A DNA stretch of 64,000 nucleotides from positions 80,481-144,480 of IMG/VR virus record IMGVR_UViG_3300046003_004989, one strand, 5' to 3'. The notes under the pieces were generated by a model that searched no databases, had not been told where the DNA came from, and saw nothing but the letters and a program-made list of their open reading frames with translations. The position numbers were made by a program, and so were the translations under genes. Below are positions 25,387 through 34,161 of this stretch, one piece after another (the stretch's first letter is position 1; every line of letters starts with the position of its first letter). This DNA is from a virus.

Positions 25387-27000
25387 TTACATACCCGTAA
25401 CTTCAGCATCTTTCTTAGCTGCTTCACGTTTTGCTTCGTCTTCTAATTCTTTTAATTTTTTGTTTAATCTTAGATCTTCTGCTGATAAACCGAGGAATCT
25501 TTGTATCAAGAATTCGGATGAGAAGTATTTAATTTCGTTCATATTAGCATCTGTTTCAACTAGACCATCTTTCATAGATTGTACGAAGTCTAATCGTTTT
25601 TGTAAGATTTCTATCTCTTTCATTTCTTCGAAGATATTGTATCTGTGATATTTGATACCAATTTGTGCTTTGAATGCATCATCTTCTTTTAATTCAGGGA
25701 AGTCAAGACACATCTGAATCCAAAGAGGTTTAACAAGAATTTCTTGGAAAACTGAACGAAGACGAGTAACAAAACGACCGAATTTAATTTCATCTCGAGT
25801 CATACCTTCGGCATTCATCTCCCATGAAGGAGGTGATTCCATATCAAAACGAGAAAGAGGAATTTTAGATACTTTGATTAACTTCTCACGGAAGTATTTA
25901 AGTGCATCAGTATCAGACAAGTCTGGACCATCATTACCAATTGTTTCAATTGTTGGTTCACCTGCATCACCTGAAGGAAACCAATATTCTTTATTGAACG
26001 GCATCATCGCTTTACCATTAACTTTCAATTCACCTGAATCGGTATCGAAGTCAATTTGTTCACGGTAGTTTTGCATCAAAACACCAAGAGATTGTTTTGC
26101 TCTAGTTTTTGATTTACCACCGACTGGTATAACGAATTTAGTTTTGAATGATGCATTTACTGTTGCCCAAATAACTCTTGAGTGCTCCATAATTCGGAGT
26201 AAGTTAAATGAACGGATAAGACGCTCAACATAAGAAACACGATTAACTGTGTTAACGTTGGCATATGATATGTAAATTACTTGAGAATCGTAAATTACAC
26301 GTTCTTTATTAGGTTGACCTTTGAACTGTTTCCAAAGTTTTTTACCTTCTTTGTCAAGACCTGGCTCTAATGAGATAGGATCTAATTCTTTGAAACCGAT
26401 AATTCTGGTTTGCTCTTTATTATAAATTATCTCAAATGCGAGATAACCATCAACTAACCATTTTCTAAAGTATGACCAAGCTGCGATATCATTATTGAAT
26501 CCGAAGTATTGGTAAACTCTTTTAAAGTTAGTCTCTAATGCGATTTTTATTGCTTCTAATGTGCCAGGTTCTAATGTTTCATCATCAAATGCTAGCGGAT
26601 AACAAAAATAATTTTTATCATCAAATACAATACACTCATCACACAGAGTGTCTAGAATATCTTCAATTTCATCTTGTATAGCGAATTTACGAAGGTCTTC
26701 TCGTTTCTTTGGATATGATTTATCAAAAATTGAAATTGATTTTCTTAAATTGATATCTGTCATTGATAGGTTTGCAAATAGAGCATAATCGTCATATTCA
26801 CCACCTGCAACGTTTCTTGGATCCATTGTCCAACCGTAACGATCTTCGTTTATACCAATAGCCTTAGAGTTCTTCAACACCATATCGTCATACATCATAC
26901 CGAATGATGATAACGACTTAAGAGCTTTACTAACGAGGTTTCTAGATGCTGGATTTGGTTTTCCAGCTGAAGTTTCGTCTCTGTTTACGAATCCTGCCAT
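25387..27000 (-). CDS. 20: Portal protein (gp20-like)
   Basis: This 537-residue protein (T4 gp20: 524) forms the twelve-subunit ring at the head vertex through which DNA enters. Typical portal sequences are visible: SYFRKWLVDGYLAFEIIY, FKELDPISLEPG, RSFNLLRIMEHSRVIWATV, and the C-terminal SRFDMESPPSWEMNAEG with REKLIKVSKIP just before. The order portal, protease-scaffold, capsid confirms it. The C-terminus is Lys/Glu-rich. Confidence 0.92.
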   Translation of the reverse strand: MAGFVNRDETSAGKPNPASRNLVSKALKSLSSFGMMYDDMVLKNSKAIGINEDRYGWTMDPRNVAGGEYDDYALFANLSMTDINLRKSISIFDKSYPKKREDLRKFAIQDEIEDILDTLCDECIVFDDKNYFCYPLAFDDETLEPGTLEAIKIALETNFKRVYQYFGFNNDIAAWSYFRKWLVDGYLAFEIIYNKEQTRIIGFKELDPISLEPGLDKEGKKLWKQFKGQPNKERVIYDSQVIYISYANVNTVNRVSYVERLIRSFNLLRIMEHSRVIWATVNASFKTKFVIPVGGKSKTRAKQSLGVLMQNYREQIDFDTDSGELKVNGKAMMPFNKEYWFPSGDAGEPTIETIGNDGPDLSDTDALKYFREKLIKVSKIPLSRFDMESPPSWEMNAEGMTRDEIKFGRFVTRLRSVFQEILVKPLWIQMCLDFPELKEDDAFKAQIGIKYHRYNIFEEMKEIEILQKRLDFVQSMKDGLVETDANMNEIKYFSSEFLIQRFLGLSAEDLRLNKKLKELEDEAKREAAKKDAEVTGM

Positions 27001-27018
27001 GTTTTTATATTTTGAGTT

Positions 27019-27030
27019 ATAGTATATATC
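27019..27030 (-). promoter_or_regulatory. Late-type promoter of the portal gene
   Basis: GATATATACTAT on the minus strand, 18 bases before the portal ATG. The central AA of the consensus is AC here. Confidence 0.5.
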
Positions 27031-27041
27031 CGATCTAAAAA

Positions 27042-27791
27042 TCAGTTATCGAACTTATATTTACCTTTCATTTTTGCTGCATCTCGCTTTAAACGAGCTT
27101 CTCCTCTATTATCCCTTTGATATTGTACATGAAGTTTAAAACTTTCATAAATATTTTGTAACGAATAATAAGGATTGTTTATTTGAAGTTCTGGGAATAT
27201 TTTAGGCTGATCTAATTTAACAGCTTTGTCCCAATCTTCATAACAAATACACACCTTTGGTGTTTGCATTCTACTAGGAATGTATTGTCTTAAAGCGAAA
27301 GAAAATCCTAGCGTATCTAAAGCAGTTTTTAAATTATATAGATCCATCACTACAGATTTCTGTTCTATGGCTTTATTACTACTTTTCACAATAGCTGCTT
27401 TATAACTTGCAGCATACATCTTACGTATTTGTTCTACGATAAATTTTCTTGCTTCTGGTGGATACCAACTAATATTAAGTCCTAAACAATTTTTACCGTT
27501 TGCTCCTTGAACGTTACCTAGAGCTAGAACAATAGGATGTTGGTCCCAGTAGTCTAATTCGTTTTTGTAAAGTGGAGTGTATTTAAAGACGTATATTTTG
27601 CCAGGTTCTAAATATGGCTGTTTAACTTGTTGAACTCTCGTACTATTCTTGTTTTCAATTTCCGACATCAACCAAGCATAAGCATCTTTAGCATCCTTAG
27701 TAGTCTTTTCATCTTCCTTAGATGTAGGAGCAGATGATTGTAATGTGAGGAGTTTAATTACTTCCCCTAAAAAGTCTAATAGTGATTTCAT
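27042..27791 (-). CDS. Phage head/neck protein of unknown role, 249 aa
   Basis: The recognisable part is EPGKIYVFKYTPLYKNELDYWDQHP followed by IVLALGNVQGANGKNCLGLNISWYPP, a pattern I know from T4-like phage structural proteins (K-x-x-Y-W/Y-D-x-x-P, then GxNxxYxP). The C-terminus is basic (RLKRDAAKMKGKYKFDN). It starts at the gp4 stop and is followed by the portal, so a head-completion, neck or DNA-end role is likely. I cannot match it to a T4 gene with confidence. Confidence 0.75.
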   Translation of the reverse strand: MKSLLDFLGEVIKLLTLQSSAPTSKEDEKTTKDAKDAYAWLMSEIENKNSTRVQQVKQPYLEPGKIYVFKYTPLYKNELDYWDQHPIVLALGNVQGANGKNCLGLNISWYPPEARKFIVEQIRKMYAASYKAAIVKSSNKAIEQKSVVMDLYNLKTALDTLGFSFALRQYIPSRMQTPKVCICYEDWDKAVKLDQPKIFPELQINNPYYSLQNIYESFKLHVQYQRDNRGEARLKRDAAKMKGKYKFDN

Positions 27792-28270
27792 TATTCAGTT
27801 TTAACTTTAAAGAAGTCTTCTGTTACTAGTAAGAATTGCCAACCTTTGGCTTTTGCAAATTCTTCAGCTGCTGATTTCTTACACATATTAGTGACCCATG
27901 TTTCATAAGCCCATTTGTAAGATTTCATAGACTTTTCAGTTTTTCGTTTAGGTGGTTCGGGTTTAAGCAATTGAGCTTTAGGTTTTACCTCTACGATATA
28001 GACTGATCCATTTTTAAGACTGACAAGATAATCAGGAAAGTAGTTATGATATTTATTGTCCAAAGGACTAAAATACTTAATGGAAAAAGATTCCGAAGAC
28101 CATGAAACGATCTCCGGATTCCTTTCGCAGTATAAGCAAAATTTTCTTTCCCATGAGGAACGATATATGATAGGACCGTTTCCTCTATACTTTTTGCATT
28201 CATTAATAGGGAAATATCCCTGAATAAACCCCGACTTTTTAGACGGTTTGTTACTTTTTATTGAATGCAT
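27791..28270 (-). CDS. 4: Head completion nuclease-like protein (gp4-like)
   Basis: This 159-residue protein resembles T4 gp4 (150 residues) and the TnsA-like endonuclease fold. PIIYRSSWERKFCLYCERNPEI includes the conserved Glu; YHNYFPDYLVSLKNGSVYIVEVKPK holds the acidic PDY and the E-x-K catalytic pair. In T4 gp4 acts with gp50 when the head is completed. The N-terminus is basic (KSNKPSKKSGF). Confidence 0.85.
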   Translation of the reverse strand: MHSIKSNKPSKKSGFIQGYFPINECKKYRGNGPIIYRSSWERKFCLYCERNPEIVSWSSESFSIKYFSPLDNKYHNYFPDYLVSLKNGSVYIVEVKPKAQLLKPEPPKRKTEKSMKSYKWAYETWVTNMCKKSAAEEFAKAKGWQFLLVTEDFFKVKTE

Positions 28271-28288
28271 ACATTGACTTTTTAAATG

Positions 28289-28642
28289 TTATTCTTCGTC
28301 TTCGTCTTCAGTAGAAGCACCTTCTTGAACTTGTGCGATTCCACCTTTACCGATCAAAGCAGAAATTTCTTCTTCTGTGAATTGAACGTCATTAGCTTTG
28401 TCTTCACCATTAAAGATATAAACACCATTAGTAACACCTTGATAGATCATATCTGTATGTTTGTCAGCATCAACAGTTAAAACGTACTCTTTACCAGGAG
28501 TAAGATCTGCAACAGTTGCAAGAGCTCCACCTACTGGATCAGCATCCGTTGTGTTAGTTGGGTTGAATCCGTCAGCATCATTAGCTTCTTGAACGTTATA
28601 ATGTTCGTTTACGAATTCATCAAATGATAGTAAATTTTTCAT
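28289..28642 (-). CDS. Tagged internal-protein candidate with a small beta domain
   Basis: This 117-residue acidic protein starts MKNLLSFDEFVNEHY, a clear shared tag with a predicted cut after VNE. Residues ~47-100 (LTPGKEYVLT, MIYQGVTNGVYIFNGEDK, FTEEEISALIGKGGI) form a small beta domain that recurs at the C-terminus of the 554-residue protein at 31775-33439. The tail is almost pure Asp/Glu. A late-type motif lies just upstream. Confidence 0.8.
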   Translation of the reverse strand: MKNLLSFDEFVNEHYNVQEANDADGFNPTNTTDADPVGGALATVADLTPGKEYVLTVDADKHTDMIYQGVTNGVYIFNGEDKANDVQFTEEEISALIGKGGIAQVQEGASTEDEDEE

Positions 28643-28660
28643 TTTAGTAATTTTTCTTTT

Positions 28661-28673
28661 TTATATTTATCTC
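28661..28673 (-). promoter_or_regulatory. Late-type promoter of the 28289-28642 gene
   Basis: GAGATAAATATAA on the minus strand, 18 bases before the ATG, next to a short CTCAG/CTGAG hairpin. It contains ATAAATA. Confidence 0.5.
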
Positions 28674-28693
28674 AGAACATACTGAGAGGTTTG

Positions 28694-29509
28694 TTAGTAT
28701 ACTGGATGACTACCAGCAGAAGCTGAATCAGTCGAATTCGTATATCCTTTAGTGTTTACATTTTGATCAGGTCCAGATGTAGGAGTGAGAGTACCCGTAC
28801 CTACCATCGTAGCTTCTTCCTCTAATTTCTTACCTTGGTCATCTGTTAGAGGTTTATCTCTAAGAACTTTGTTTATTTCTACAAAGAATTGAGATTCTTC
28901 TGGTGTTAGATTAGCTTTAACATATTTGGAAATATCTCTCATAATTTTTGAGCGCATATTATTGTTAGTTTTAATCTTTTCGTAAGATGAACCTTTCTTA
29001 AAAGTACCGTCAATGTAAGGATATTTTTGAAGGTCCGCTAGTAGAGAATTTAATTTTGCGTCTGCATTAAATTTAGCAGCTATATTTTCTGCTTCATCTC
29101 TCATTTTAGCATAAGCTTTATCAGATTTTATCTTTGAAAGTTTAGCAACAATGGATTGTCTCCAATTAGAAAAAATATAACCTGCAATAATCAGACCACC
29201 TCCAGCTAAAGCAGCTCCAGCTTTAATTAGATCTGCTGCAAGAATACCTTTTGTTACTTCCCACCATTGCAAATCCTCATTAATCATTTCATCAACTACA
29301 ATTTCTTGAGATTCACATATATGAATTGTTCCTTTATTATCACGGAATTGAACTCTTCCGTTTGAAGTTTCTTTTGATACGATTACACCAGAAAATCCAT
29401 CCAAAGATGTAACATAATCACCGACTTCTAATTGACATCCGTCAAATGAATATACAGGACTAGGATAATTTTCGTTTAGGTATTGATCGTAAGATGGTAG
29501 ATTTTTCAT
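28694..29509 (-). CDS. Tagged protein with SH3-like domain and membrane helix
   Basis: This 271-residue protein starts MKNLPSYDQYLNENYPS, with a predicted cut after LNE; MINED at about residue 76 is a second candidate. Residues ~20-70 look like a small SH3/KOW barrel (LEVGDYVTSLDGFSGVIVSK, GRVQFRDNKGTIH). A transmembrane helix, AGAALAGGGLIIAGYIF, lies near residue 100, then a basic helical region. The tail is Ser/Thr/Gly-rich. It belongs to a run of tagged genes, and its start codon overlaps the stop of the one before by a single base. Confidence 0.78.
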   Translation of the reverse strand: MKNLPSYDQYLNENYPSPVYSFDGCQLEVGDYVTSLDGFSGVIVSKETSNGRVQFRDNKGTIHICESQEIVVDEMINEDLQWWEVTKGILAADLIKAGAALAGGGLIIAGYIFSNWRQSIVAKLSKIKSDKAYAKMRDEAENIAAKFNADAKLNSLLADLQKYPYIDGTFKKGSSYEKIKTNNNMRSKIMRDISKYVKANLTPEESQFFVEINKVLRDKPLTDDQGKKLEEEATMVGTGTLTPTSGPDQNVNTKGYTNSTDSASAGSHPVY

Positions 29510-30672
29510 TACTCTTCTTCGTTTTCTTTTTGTTTATCTTCTGGTTTGTCTTCTTCGTCGTGCTTATCGTCATGTTTATCATCACCTTTGGTGACCATTC
29601 CAATAGCTGTTTCACAAATACCTACAACCCAAAGACCTTTTGCAGTATATTTCATACACATTAAAATAACTCCAATTCCTGGAAGTGCTGTCATTATCAT
29701 AGTTCCAATAGCAGAAACGCCCATTTCTTTTATTAAACTTGTAACTCCAGCTTTAATAGCATATCCAGTAACAAGTGCAAATACTGCTCCAACTATAGTG
29801 AATTCAAATGGACCAGGAGCTTTAGCTACTTTTGAAAGGAATGACGAGATTCCAGAAAGACCCTTATTGGCAGCTGAACCAGCGGCATGTTCAGTAGAAT
29901 GTAAAGCTTTAAATGGTTGAAACTCTGCAACTTTATGTACTAAAGCTGAAAGGAAAGGAATTTTAATTCCTCCATGATCAGAACTTTCTTTTAGGTATTG
30001 AACAAAGTCATAACTTTCAACGATCAAATCAGAAGCAGCTAAATAAAGAGCTGTTTCTAACATTTCCGAATAACCTTCATTTGTAGAGGCAGCTTGATTT
30101 AAACCTGCACCCATTTCACTTGAGATACCACCAAACCATTTAGCAGTTGCTTTTGCCATAGATCCGAGATTTTTAACCTCTTCTTTTGCGACATCAGCTT
30201 TACCTTTAAATTTTCCTTTAGCAGCTTCTGTTATTTTTTCTTTCGATTTAGCGTAACCAGATTCTACCTGTCCTTTAATATAGTCCCAAGCTTTTTGAAT
30301 GAAAGCTTTAACGATACCGAGGATTTTTTGTATTAAAGCAGAAACAGATCCACCAATTTTCATGATAGCTTCTTGAGTACCTGAAAGATATTCTTTACCC
30401 TTTTCTTTTGCTACTTGTATAGCAGCTTTAGCTTTAGCTTTTAATTTATCTGCAATCGATTCTTCATTGAGAGTACCTTCAAAGATCGAATCCCATTGTT
30501 CAGTTTCAATGATTGCTTCAGATAGAAGACGTTCTTCTTCTGAAATATGTGGAGATTTAGATAGAGCCTCAAATAGATATTTTTTAGCGTCTATTGATTG
30601 AGATTTGAATTCAGAATAAATTCTTTGAGCTTCAAATATCATATACTCTTCGTAAGATAATATTCTTTTCAT
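29509..30672 (-). CDS. Tagged protein with several hydrophobic helices, 387 aa
   Basis: The start MKRILSYEEYMIFEAQ is a variant tag (possible cut after IFE); GTLNEES near residue 69 is a second candidate. The first half is Lys/Ala-rich amphipathic helix (ADKLKAKAKAAIQVAKEKG). The second half contains strongly hydrophobic segments, FTIVGAVFALVTGYAI and IGTMIMTALPGIGVILMC, plus VVGICETAIGMV. The C-terminus is Asp/Lys/Glu-rich with a DDKHDDKHDE repeat. A head protein able to enter membranes could help DNA cross the host envelope; this is inference. The gene abuts its neighbours. Confidence 0.78.
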   Translation of the reverse strand: MKRILSYEEYMIFEAQRIYSEFKSQSIDAKKYLFEALSKSPHISEEERLLSEAIIETEQWDSIFEGTLNEESIADKLKAKAKAAIQVAKEKGKEYLSGTQEAIMKIGGSVSALIQKILGIVKAFIQKAWDYIKGQVESGYAKSKEKITEAAKGKFKGKADVAKEEVKNLGSMAKATAKWFGGISSEMGAGLNQAASTNEGYSEMLETALYLAASDLIVESYDFVQYLKESSDHGGIKIPFLSALVHKVAEFQPFKALHSTEHAAGSAANKGLSGISSFLSKVAKAPGPFEFTIVGAVFALVTGYAIKAGVTSLIKEMGVSAIGTMIMTALPGIGVILMCMKYTAKGLWVVGICETAIGMVTKGDDKHDDKHDEEDKPEDKQKENEEE

Positions 30673-30674
30673 GT

Positions 30675-31151
30675 TTATATCTTAAATTCGTCGTCTTCTT
30701 CAGAATCTTCTTCGTCACTTGCAGCTTCTTTCTCTCCAGCTTTATCAGCCTTTTCTTCTCCAGTTTCTTTCTTAGCGTCTGGATCTTCAACATCCACTTC
30801 TTTGAATTTTTCTAGATCTTCAGGAGATACTTCTTGTTTAAGAATGAATATAGAAGGAGCTTCGTTTGTAAAGATTTTATAGCGACCATAGTCATAAACA
30901 AAGAGAACTGTTCCATCTTTGCTTATTTCGTAAGTTTTTGTAAATGCATCTTGTTTGATCTGATAACCCTTTTCTGCATTTTCTTTTCTCCATGCTGTCC
31001 ACCAAGTAGGAGACATAGCATAAAGACGATGGAAGTCAGATAGCTTAGTTTTCTTACCATCATTTTCTTTGGCATCATCTAAAGCTTGCTTCACACCGAA
31101 ATAAGGCAAATATTGCTCGTTAAATTGTTCGTATGACGGTAGATTTTTCAA
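30675..31151 (-). CDS. Tagged protein, probably starting at TTG, 158 aa
   Basis: I place the start at the TTG at 31151, because that gives MKNLPSYEQFNEQYLP, nearly identical to the tag of the gene at 29509, and a 10-base gap from the gene before. The frame can be extended to a GTG at 31205, but this would add 18 residues before the tag and overlap gp55 by 44 bases. The middle (YQIKQDAFTKTYEISKDGTV, FVYDYGRYKIF) is a small beta domain; the tail is very acidic (SDEEDSEEDDEF). The cleavage site would be FNE, a weaker match. Confidence 0.75.
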   Translation of the reverse strand: MKNLPSYEQFNEQYLPYFGVKQALDDAKENDGKKTKLSDFHRLYAMSPTWWTAWRKENAEKGYQIKQDAFTKTYEISKDGTVLFVYDYGRYKIFTNEAPSIFILKQEVSPEDLEKFKEVDVEDPDAKKETGEEKADKAGEKEAASDEEDSEEDDEFKI

Positions 31152-31161
31152 TTTAAGTTCT

Positions 31162-31518
31162 TTATATTGAATAGATTCCTTCGGAATCTGATGAACCTTT
31201 TCCACTTAGTGAAATGGTTCCTTTGTATTTTCCTGGATGTATTTTATTCCAACCTTTAGCATAACCATTTTTTGCGATCTGTGTAAAATATGAGAAAGCA
31301 TTAGTGGTTTTTTCTGGTTTGAAAGATCTCCAGTATTTAAACAAATCCAAAAGAGCAAAAGATATGCAATCTTCTCGATCCATCGGATTCTCATACGACA
31401 ATCTCGTATTAGCTCGATAGGCAATTAGGATTAGCATTTCCTCTGCTCTTTTAGTCAGTTTATCTTGTTTCTGTGAGAGACAAATCTCTTCATAGAATTC
31501 TTTTGGTTTTACGTACAT
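31162..31518 (-). CDS. 55: Late-transcription sigma factor (gp55-like)
   Basis: This 118-residue protein resembles the core of T4 gp55 (185 residues), the small sigma factor that directs host RNA polymerase to late promoters. The matching part is EEMLILIAYRANTRLSY, then MDREDCISFALLDLFKYW and TTNAFSYFTQIAKNGYAKGW, comparable to the gp55 region 2 (PHAYITQACFNAFVQRI). It lacks most of the gp55 C-terminal part. It ends in GIYSI, a hydrophobic tail where T4 gp55 carries its clamp-binding peptide. It lies among tagged head genes. The recurring GATATATAA motif would be its target. Confidence 0.75.
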   Translation of the reverse strand: MYVKPKEFYEEICLSQKQDKLTKRAEEMLILIAYRANTRLSYENPMDREDCISFALLDLFKYWRSFKPEKTTNAFSYFTQIAKNGYAKGWNKIHPGKYKGTISLSGKGSSDSEGIYSI

Positions 31519-31538
31519 GTTAATGTGTTTTAGAAAGT

Positions 31539-31763
31539 TTAGAACTTCACATCTAAAAATTTCTTTTCTACCATGTCTGATTTTCCATTCGATAGGATAA
31601 CTTCAACTTTGTCGTTGTTACCACCTTTTGTATACTGAAGAGCATCAACTTTCACAGTATCACCTTTTTTAAGGGATTTTGTAGAAGCATTAACTGTTGC
31701 ATTGACATGAGTGTCAGAGGTCTTTGCTTCATTTAGCCATTCTTCAAATGTAGTAAGTTTCAT
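31539..31763 (-). CDS. Tagged small SH3-like protein, 74 aa
   Basis: Starts MKLTTFEEWLNEAKTSD, one of the clearest tags, with a predicted cut after LNE leaving about 62 residues. The rest looks like a five-stranded barrel: LKKGDTVKVDALQYTKGG, then KVEVILSNGKSDMVEKKFL. Such a small basic domain could bind DNA in the head. Confidence 0.8.
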   Translation of the reverse strand: MKLTTFEEWLNEAKTSDTHVNATVNASTKSLKKGDTVKVDALQYTKGGNNDKVEVILSNGKSDMVEKKFLDVKF

Positions 31764-31774
31764 AGAAAAGTTTT

Positions 31775-33439
31775 TTATTGTGTGATTTCACCTGCAGAGA
31801 TCAATTCTTCGACCTCGCTTTCTTTTATATGAATAGGTTGTGCAGAAGTTTCAAGATCTTTCTGATTAAACATATAAGAACCATCAGCTTCACCTTGGAA
31901 TACATAACCAGTTGTTCCTTTTACAGTGTACTCTTGACCAGCAACTAGATCTTTACAAGATGTAAGTTTTGTATCACCTGAAGTAGGTAATTCAGCAGTT
32001 GCAGGATCGAATGTATCAGCTGCTGCTTCAACAATTTCACCTTTTAATTTAGAAAGTGCATCATTTTGTTCTTTCAATTGAGACTCAAGAAGAGATTTAG
32101 CTTGATCGATAAATTCTGATTTACCTAAAGTCTTTTCAGCAGCTTCAATATCAGCAAGTTTCTCGATAATGAATTTAACTCTACTTTCTACTTTATTTAA
32201 TTCAGCAGTTTTTCTTTCAACTTCAGCTTTTTCATTTTCTAATAAATGATTAAGTGATTCTGAAATATCATAGTTCATGAAAGTTTTAACGATATCAACA
32301 GCTTCAGTTGCATTAGCAGCTTCAACGATTGAATTTTCTTGCATACCCTTGTTTACTTTTTGAATGAAAATACGATCATTAGTATTGAAAATTGTAGCAG
32401 AAAGACCTTCAAAAATAGAAGATGTTACTTTATAACCGAAGTCAATTTCTTTAATTTTAGATCCTTCATTGATAGCTCTTCCGATCATAGCAAGTTTTTC
32501 TTGTTCATTCATACGAACGATACCAGAAGCCATTAATTGAGATGTAATATTAGAAGATTCTACTAATTTACCATTCAATGATACTTTAGTTTCTTCACCG
32601 AAAGCGATATCTAAAACTGAATTAGGGTTTGGATAAACTCTCATTGTATTATTTGCAAATTTAGCAGATTCAGCTAAACGAACTAATGAAGTAAAGTCAT
32701 CAGATGCAGGATTCGTAGATTCAGTGATAGCTCCACCTTCGGAAACTACTAAGAATTTACCGCTTGATGCGAAAGCGAAAGTGTTTTCGTCGATAGCTTC
32801 AACTGGAGAATAAATTTTAGAAACTTTAAAGTTAGGATTCTGTCCGTTAATTGCACCTTTTTGAGTATTGCAATATTCGTATAATCTCTTAACTAAAGGA
32901 ATCCAAACTTCAGATTCCATAGTATCAACTACTGCAAATACTGGATTTTCTGAGTTAGATGCTTCACGTAAAGCAGTAATAGCTTTAGTGTAGTATGATT
33001 TGTTACGATCAACTTCTAAGTCACGAATTACAGATTCAATAAGAATGTAAGTTTGGTTAGATTTGATAAAGTCTTCACCTTCTGTGATGAAAGTTTTAAC
33101 TTGTGGCATCCAAGAATAAGCTTTAAGTTCTTTAATAGCTGATTCAAGAATAGCAACTCTACCTAAAAGGTATGAGTCAGCAATAGTTGTTTTTGCTTCA
33201 GAAAGTGTAGAAGCTGTTGCAAGGTGACGAGCTTGATTTTGCTCAACGCCTTTACCAAGCAATTCTGTATAAGCATCTTTTGCTGTGATAGTTCCTTCAG
33301 CAATTTCCAATGAAGCTAGTTTACCGTAGTATCTTTCAACAATCATTTTAGATGTATTGTTTCTGTCGATACTTTCAAGTAATTCTGAAAACTTCACTTT
33401 AAGTGACGCTGAATCAAATTTTGATTTTAGTTGTGACAT
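31775..33439 (-). CDS. Large internal or structural protein, 554 aa
   Basis: This protein has a helical N-terminal half, a beta-rich middle (SGKFLVVSEGGAITES, RVYPNPNSVLDIAFGEETK), then a coiled coil from about residue 395 (ENEKAEVERKTAELNKVES). The last ~60 residues (LVAGQEYTVKGTTGYVFQG, SYMFNQKDLE, SEVEELISAGEI) repeat the beta domain of the tagged protein at 28289-28642. The N-terminus is not the standard tag, though FSELLES may be a cleavage site. It is led by an exact TATAAATA late motif. A head-core role is likely. Confidence 0.78.
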   Translation of the reverse strand: MSQLKSKFDSASLKVKFSELLESIDRNNTSKMIVERYYGKLASLEIAEGTITAKDAYTELLGKGVEQNQARHLATASTLSEAKTTIADSYLLGRVAILESAIKELKAYSWMPQVKTFITEGEDFIKSNQTYILIESVIRDLEVDRNKSYYTKAITALREASNSENPVFAVVDTMESEVWIPLVKRLYEYCNTQKGAINGQNPNFKVSKIYSPVEAIDENTFAFASSGKFLVVSEGGAITESTNPASDDFTSLVRLAESAKFANNTMRVYPNPNSVLDIAFGEETKVSLNGKLVESSNITSQLMASGIVRMNEQEKLAMIGRAINEGSKIKEIDFGYKVTSSIFEGLSATIFNTNDRIFIQKVNKGMQENSIVEAANATEAVDIVKTFMNYDISESLNHLLENEKAEVERKTAELNKVESRVKFIIEKLADIEAAEKTLGKSEFIDQAKSLLESQLKEQNDALSKLKGEIVEAAADTFDPATAELPTSGDTKLTSCKDLVAGQEYTVKGTTGYVFQGEADGSYMFNQKDLETSAQPIHIKESEVEELISAGEITQ

Positions 33440-33470
33440 TTTTATGTTCGTTTTTTTACGTTTTTCTTTT

Positions 33471-33480
33471 ATTATTTATA
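33471..33480 (-). promoter_or_regulatory. T4-type late promoter TATAAATA overlapping a stop codon
   Basis: TATAAATAAT on the minus strand contains the exact T4 late promoter octamer. It covers the last codons and the TAA stop of the gene at 33472-34152 and lies 31 bases before the next ATG. Confidence 0.6.
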
Positions 33481-34152
33481 CACGTAACAAGGAATTGATT
33501 TCCCATATAGTGGAATAAGTTCTTCTGAATGTGGTGCTTCGATATAATCGATCATAGTACCATCAAACATAGGTCTTCCTGTTTGATCGTGTGCAAAATA
33601 ACCTTTAGTTCCTATCTGCCAAATTGGAGTAGAACCAGAAGTAATGACTGCTCTATAAACTTTATAACCTACTTCCCATATTTCGATAGTAGAGTTAACT
33701 TGATATGTGTCTCTTAAAGAGAAGTACTTATTTTGACCTGTTTTAAGATTCAATGAACCGCAAGGTAAAATAGCAGCACCTCTTCCTTGATATCCACCAG
33801 TGAATTTTCTAGTAGTTTTGAATTGTTCTCCAGAAGATCTTTTAGAACCTGGAAGAACTTTTACTTGAGTTGCTTTACCAGCAACGTCCATTCCAAGAGC
33901 TTCTGCTCTAGAAAAGAAAGCTTTAGTTACTTCATGGTCAGCTCCAAGAATTTGATCAGCTGCAACTCCACGGTCATAAGCTTTATCTTTATCAGTGATT
34001 AACTTACACATAGTATTCGCTAATGTAAGCATTTTGTTTGTATCACCTTTAGATTTGGTTACGATATCTTGAACTCTTTGAACATCTTTTTGAGATGCTT
34101 CAAGAACTAGACTCTCTAGGATAAAATCGTCGTAAGAAGGTATATTGTTCAT
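33472..34152 (-). CDS. Tagged internal-protein candidate, 226 aa
   Basis: Starts MNNIPSYDDFILESLVLEA, with ILE as predicted cleavage site (I-L-E fits the rule exactly). The N-terminal half is helical; the C-terminal half is beta-rich and aromatic (FTGGYQGRGAAILPCGSLNL, STIEIWEVGYKVYRAVI, TKGYFAHDQTGRPMFDG) and looks like a compact folded domain, perhaps enzymatic. No family is recognised. Confidence 0.8.
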   Translation of the reverse strand: MNNIPSYDDFILESLVLEASQKDVQRVQDIVTKSKGDTNKMLTLANTMCKLITDKDKAYDRGVAADQILGADHEVTKAFFSRAEALGMDVAGKATQVKVLPGSKRSSGEQFKTTRKFTGGYQGRGAAILPCGSLNLKTGQNKYFSLRDTYQVNSTIEIWEVGYKVYRAVITSGSTPIWQIGTKGYFAHDQTGRPMFDGTMIDYIEAPHSEELIPLYGKSIPCYVYK

Positions 34153-34161
34153 GTTGTTATA

